Origin: Bog-756 sp043784065
Lineage (GTDB): Bacteria > Actinomycetota > Acidimicrobiia > Acidimicrobiales > RAAP-2
Length of the DNA stretch: 8,484 bases
Direction of reading: 5' to 3'
Assembly: GCA_043784065.1 (NCBI GenBank)
Contig: JAYVYR010000030.1
Coordinates: 1-8,484, forward strand
Positions 5,736 to 8,484 of this stretch are shown here, piece by piece. The first letter of the stretch is position 1; each line of letters begins with the position of its first letter. Under the pieces are notes generated by a model, which worked only from the letters and a program-made list of their open reading frames with translations, was not told where the DNA came from and made no database searches. A program made the position numbers and the translations under genes.

Positions 5736-7487
5736 ATGAAGGGGGAAATTGTGGGTCGACGCAGTCGTTCCATCAAATTGTCGCTGGTGGCCATCGGAGC
5801 CGGTGCACTGGCCCTGCTCGGTAGTCAGTTTGTGACCGTGACCACGCCCACCGCCTCGGCCGCGCCTGCGTCGCCCCGGGTGCTCTACGTAGGCACGTAC
5901 AAGGGAATCACCACCTCGCCCTCGGTCACCTTCTCGACCATACAGTCAGCCGTCAACGCCGCCAAGAAGGGCGACACCATCCTGGTGGCCCCGGGCGACT
6001 ACCACGAGATCGGCGACACGGGTGCAAATGCCCCGTCACCGTCCGATATCTCCTCTGGCTGGTATGGCGGTGTAGACATCACCACCTCCAACCTGACCAT
6101 CCGTGGCATGAACCGCGGCACCACCATCGTGGACGGCACCCTGGCATCCGCATCGGGGTCGTGCAGTTCGGCCCCAGCCGACCAGAACACGCTCAGTGGA
6201 CTCGGCCGCAACGGCATCCTGGTGTGGAAGGCGGCCAACGTTCACGTCGACAACCTCACCGTCTGCAACTTCCTCGCCGGGACGGGCAGTGCCGGCAACG
6301 AGGTGTGGTGGAACGGTCAGGCCTCCTCCACAGGTCCCATCGGCGTCAAGGGCTATGAAGGTAGCTACCTGACCGCCACCTCCAGCTACTTCGCCAACAG
6401 CGACCCGTTGGTGGCCAACGCCTGCTCCAGCTGCGCCCTCTACGGCATCTTCGCCTCCAATGCATCGAATGGGGCACTCGACCAGCTGTATGCCAACAAC
6501 TTTTCCGATTCCGGCCTCTACATCGGAGCCTGCCGGCGAAGTTGCAATGCCACGGTGTCCAGTGCGTGGATGGAGTACAACGCCCTGGGCTATTCGGGCA
6601 CCAACTCCGGCGGCCAGTTGGTTATTCAGAACTCCAAGTTCGATAACAACAAGGACGGCATCGACACAAACACCCAACTGACCGGAGACCCGCCGCCGCC
6701 GCAGAACGGCCACTGCCCGGATAACGCCATCAGCCCCCTGACCGGGACAACCTCGTGCTGGGTCTTCCAGAACAACCTCGTGGCCTACAACAACAACCCG
6801 AACGTCCCGGTCCAGGGCTCGGCTGGCCTCGGGCCGACCGGTACCGGCATGACGATCTCGGGTGGTCGGTTCGACACGGTGCAGAACAACAAGTTCCTCG
6901 GCAACGGAGCGTGGGGCATCCTGTTCGCGCCCTACCCGTCGACCTCCGACACGTCCGGACGCCTGACATGCAAGAACACCGGGGGCATCGTTTCCGCCTC
7001 GCCAATCCCGTCGGCCATCAAGTGCCTGTACGATGCTCAGGGCAACTCGTTGAAGAACAATCAATTTTCGGGCAACGGCTCCTTCGGCAATCCGACCAAC
7101 GCAGATTTCGGCAACCTGGCCGTCGCCGGTGGCCAGGCCCAGAACTGCTTCTCGGGTAATACCCTGTGGGATTCGACGTTCACCACCCTTGTCGGGGCGG
7201 CAAAGAGCGCTAACGCCGACCTGTCGCTGAATCCGTCAACGTGCGGTCCAAAGGCGCCGAAGGCCGGTCTGCTGGGCAGCCAGACGGACCTCACGCTGCT
7301 GGTTCAGGCCGAGTGCGATGCCGGCGTGCTCACCGGTTGCTCCACGGGCTACCCGCAGCCCACATCGGTGACCATGCAGCCGGTGCCCGCCACCCTGCCG
7401 ACCATGCCCAATCCGTGCGTCGGCACCCCGTCCAACCTCTGGTGCCCGGGCGGGGTGCCGGCAGCCGCCGTCAAGCGGGTCAACTGA
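5736..7487 (+). CDS. Exported right-handed parallel beta-helix protein, cysteine-rich
   Basis: A 583-residue secreted protein. Residues 1-42 form a Sec signal peptide: basic n-region (RRSRSIK, 8-14), hydrophobic core (LSLVAIGAGALALLG, 15-29), then a Thr-rich stretch ending in an A-x-A-like site (ASAAPA, 40-45). The mature protein opens with TFSTIQSAVNAAKKGDTILV (66-85) and then APGDYHE, the hallmark N-terminal turn of pectate-lyase-like beta-helix proteins. Repeated N-x-F/L/I turns rich in Asn follow to about residue 475 (for example NNFSDSGLYIG, NSKFDNNKDGID, NNKFLGNGAWGI), as in PbH1 repeats. The mature part has 16 cysteines, including CSSC (230-233) and CRRSC (266-270), suggesting disulfides. 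The tail after about 505 is Pro/Thr-rich without an LPxTG or lipobox. No lyase or hydrolase catalytic set can be named, so polysaccharide binding or cleavage is only a possibility. Its stop overlaps the opposing gene's stop by 8 bases. Confidence 0.85.
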   Translation: MKGEIVGRRSRSIKLSLVAIGAGALALLGSQFVTVTTPTASAAPASPRVLYVGTYKGITTSPSVTFSTIQSAVNAAKKGDTILVAPGDYHEIGDTGANAPSPSDISSGWYGGVDITTSNLTIRGMNRGTTIVDGTLASASGSCSSAPADQNTLSGLGRNGILVWKAANVHVDNLTVCNFLAGTGSAGNEVWWNGQASSTGPIGVKGYEGSYLTATSSYFANSDPLVANACSSCALYGIFASNASNGALDQLYANNFSDSGLYIGACRRSCNATVSSAWMEYNALGYSGTNSGGQLVIQNSKFDNNKDGIDTNTQLTGDPPPPQNGHCPDNAISPLTGTTSCWVFQNNLVAYNNNPNVPVQGSAGLGPTGTGMTISGGRFDTVQNNKFLGNGAWGILFAPYPSTSDTSGRLTCKNTGGIVSASPIPSAIKCLYDAQGNSLKNNQFSGNGSFGNPTNADFGNLAVAGGQAQNCFSGNTLWDSTFTTLVGAAKSANADLSLNPSTCGPKAPKAGLLGSQTDLTLLVQAECDAGVLTGCSTGYPQPTSVTMQPVPATLPTMPNPCVGTPSNLWCPGGVPAAAVKRVN

Positions 7488-7863
7488 GCGGTCCGGCCCC
7501 TGAGCGGATGTCTCGAGGTCCAGCTCCACGTGGAGATGACGGACCGGAGTGGTGCACTGGTCGAATGTGGTGCACCCCGGTCAGGTGAGCAATGGCTTCG
7601 GCTCGGGTGGTGAACTCGGCCGACGCCGCCAGCAGGTGCCGCCCGCTCCGGTCCACGGTGACAACCGTCACTCCCCGCCTCGCCACTTCGTCGACGATCG
7701 AACCGAGTAGTACGGCGGCCACGGGGTGGCACACGGTCACGTGGTCGAGGTCAACCACCACAGCGGACGGGAGATCGGTGTCATCCACCTGGAGCCGCAC
7801 TGTCAGCAGCGCCTGCTCGGCAGTGGCGAACTCGATGTAGCCCTGCATCGACAGCACCCGCAC
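7480..7863 (-). CDS. STAS-domain segment at the end of the decayed glutaminase gene
   Basis: This 127-codon open segment, readable from a GTG at 7863, encodes a compact alpha/beta STAS-like domain: VRVLSMQGYIEFATAEQALL, then a helix, AVVVDLDHVT as the central strand, VAAVLLGSIVDEVARRGVTV, and VDRSG. The serine usually phosphorylated in anti-sigma antagonists (D-S-x-G) is absent, with CHPVA in its place. The segment resembles the STAS domain fused to the C-terminus of some actinobacterial glutaminases rather than a free SpoIIAA/RsbV protein. The last ~30 residues (HHIRPVHHSGPSSPRG onward) look like unselected readthrough. The frame is open upstream to a stop at 7966-7968, and I see no Shine-Dalgarno for the GTG, so independent translation is uncertain. 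It is best read as part of the pseudogene listed over 7480-8203. Confidence 0.5.
   Translation of the reverse strand: MRVLSMQGYIEFATAEQALLTVRLQVDDTDLPSAVVVDLDHVTVCHPVAAVLLGSIVDEVARRGVTVVTVDRSGRHLLAASAEFTTRAEAIAHLTGVHHIRPVHHSGPSSPRGAGPRDIRSGAGPLS
7489..7546. repeat. Nested inverted repeats beyond the beta-helix gene stop
   Basis: CGGTCCG (7489-7495) pairs with CGGACCG (7540-7546). Between them lies a perfect 12-bp palindrome, CTCCACGTGGAG (7524-7535). It begins one base after the beta-helix stop and could shape the 3' end of that transcript. There is no T-run, so a classic intrinsic terminator is not supported. It also lies within the tail of the opposing STAS frame. Confidence 0.3.
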
Positions 7864-8199
7864 GTCGCCGCCGACCGTACTCCTCAGCCGGAGATCCGAC
7901 AGGTCGCTCGGAACCGTCGGGCGCCACCCGGACCAATGATGGCCCGCTGCGAGAGACCTGGTGCATCAGGTGGATGGAGAACTGCGGCGCGCCTTCACCC
8001 GCCCCGAACACGGAGCCTGACACCCCGGCCAAGGCCAGGCCGAACGCAGCTGGATCCGCTTCGGACAATTTCGGAATGTAGTGGGCTACATTTCCGGGGT
8101 CGTCGTCGCCGAACTCCGCACGTATCCGGGCGAGCAGGTCGCCGATGGGGTCGAACGTGGTCCGCTCGTCCGCTCCTGCGGCAGCGACCGCTGGCATGG

Positions 8200-8484
8200 T
8201 CATATCTCGAGATCGCCTTCCTCGACAGCTGGCAGCTCGGCGATGGCGTCGAACAGATGCCGAGCCCATACCGCCTCGAGTCGGGCCCGGAAGGGCGAGT
8301 CGGCATTGATGCGCGCCTCGAAGGGCTGAAATGAGCCGGCCCGGAAGATCACCATGTCGTAGGGAGGCCCGACCGAGAGATTGGATCCAGCGGTGCTCGC
8401 CATCGATGTGAGGGCCAGCTTGGCTGCGGTAGCCAGATCGACGTGAGCGGCCACGCCCAACTCCAGGGTGGACTTGCCGTACTT
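8200..8484 (-). CDS. Anbu-type proteasome-like peptidase, C-terminal part (N-terminus beyond window)
   Basis: Ninety-four residues enter from the right edge and stop at a TGA at 8200-8202. They read KYGKSTLELGVAAHVDLATA, then AAKLALTSMASTAGSNLSVG, PPYDMVIFRAGSF, and a final helix pair ending in IAELPAVEEGDLEI. This matches the C-terminus of Anbu (ancestral beta-subunit, COG3484), an HslV/proteasome-like Ntn hydrolase: YGKPILDR, DAAKCALVS-D-S-T, SNLSVGPP-DLL, and a closing RRAFDELP-like helix. Anbu forms self-compartmentalising or helical assemblies; its substrates are poorly known. The catalytic N-terminal threonine, serine or cysteine is outside the window, so activity cannot be judged. Its stop overlaps the start of the glutaminase remnant by ATGA, so the two are one operon. 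The usual Anbu partners (alpha-E protein, ATP-grasp, transglutaminase-like protease) are not visible here and could lie upstream. A short family tail makes this recognition good but not certain. Confidence 0.78.
   Translation of the reverse strand, partial: KYGKSTLELGVAAHVDLATAAKLALTSMASTAGSNLSVGPPYDMVIFRAGSFQPFEARINADSPFRARLEAVWARHLFDAIAELPAVEEGDLEI

Larger units (their letters stand above)
7480..8203 (-). pseudogene. glsA: Glutaminase-STAS gene with its catalytic core deleted and a frameshift
   Basis: The start ATG at 8203 overlaps the Anbu stop as ATGA, indicating translational coupling. Residues 17-77 match the N-terminus of serine-dependent glutaminases: DPIGDLLARIRAEF, GNVAHYIPKLSEADPAAFGL, and APQFSI. 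Intact family members continue FxIQSISK, where S-x-x-K is catalytic. Here Phe75-Ser-Ile runs straight into HLMHQVSRSGPSLVR, which resembles the segment near the end of the glutaminase domain. Roughly 200 residues of core are therefore missing (estimated from recalled family length). A frame change follows: removing one C from the run at 7927-7929 joins VR to WRPTVPSDLSDLRLR and on into the STAS domain, giving one 240-residue frame. As written, the first frame instead runs on to 7781 with unrelated residues. Glutaminase converts glutamine to glutamate and ammonia; this copy cannot. The parentage is inferred from motif memory. An assembly collapse or slip would be an alternative. Confidence 0.72.

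Noticed and set aside
6036..7064. Long minus-strand open frame of 342 codons
   Set aside because: It is antisense to the beta-helix gene, shows no domain motif, and its Val/Gly/Arg-rich composition marks it as a shadow.
7489..7546. Intrinsic terminator for the beta-helix gene
   Set aside because: Inverted repeats are present, but there is no T-run after the stem and the outer arms enclose a long loop.
7781..7926. C-terminal part of the first glutaminase frame (APDGSERPVG and onward) as a real domain
   Set aside because: It overlaps the STAS-encoding frame, is Arg/Ala/Gly-rich without motifs, and is explained by the one-base slip at 7927-7929.

Overview
The window is GC-rich DNA with strong third-position GC bias, GTG starts, and starts that lack Shine-Dalgarno sequences but carry a TAnnnT box about 6-7 bases upstream. 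This points to a high-GC actinobacterium. An Acidimicrobiia-like lineage is a guess from the gene mix; nothing here fixes the taxonomy. I see no tRNA, rRNA, CRISPR array, IS element or phage gene. No gene-free stretch exceeds 300 bases.

Left block, minus strand (1-2804): a PAS-PAS-GGDEF signalling gene whose GGDEF domain is cut by an in-frame TGA at 1608-1610. Its missing C-terminal 42 codons remain readable down to 1479. Downstream, about 51 bp away, is a cytoplasmic GH29 alpha-L-fucosidase (1-1427) that runs off the left edge. A 199-bp divergent intergenic region separates the GGDEF gene from the central block.

Central block, plus strand (3004-7487): an aldo/keto reductase, a CrtI/PYROXD2-like FAD oxidoreductase 44 bp later, and an exported, cysteine-rich right-handed beta-helix protein. 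The last has its own promoter, a ~70-base leader and a clear Shine-Dalgarno. The first two appear to be leaderless.

Right block, minus strand (7480-8484): the C-terminus of an Anbu-type (ancestral beta-subunit) proteasome-like peptidase. It overlaps by ATGA with a decayed glutaminase-STAS gene. That gene keeps the glutaminase N-terminus and a C-terminal STAS domain, but the catalytic core, including the S-x-x-K motif, is missing. A one-base slip also separates the two halves. Its stop overlaps the beta-helix gene's stop tail to tail.

The genes do not form one obvious pathway. The fucosidase and beta-helix protein hint at carbohydrate handling, and the two oxidoreductases at general redox metabolism. 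I found no convincing new defence or mobile system. The most informative signals are the two damaged genes, the Anbu/glutaminase coupling, and the repeated leaderless promoter layout.
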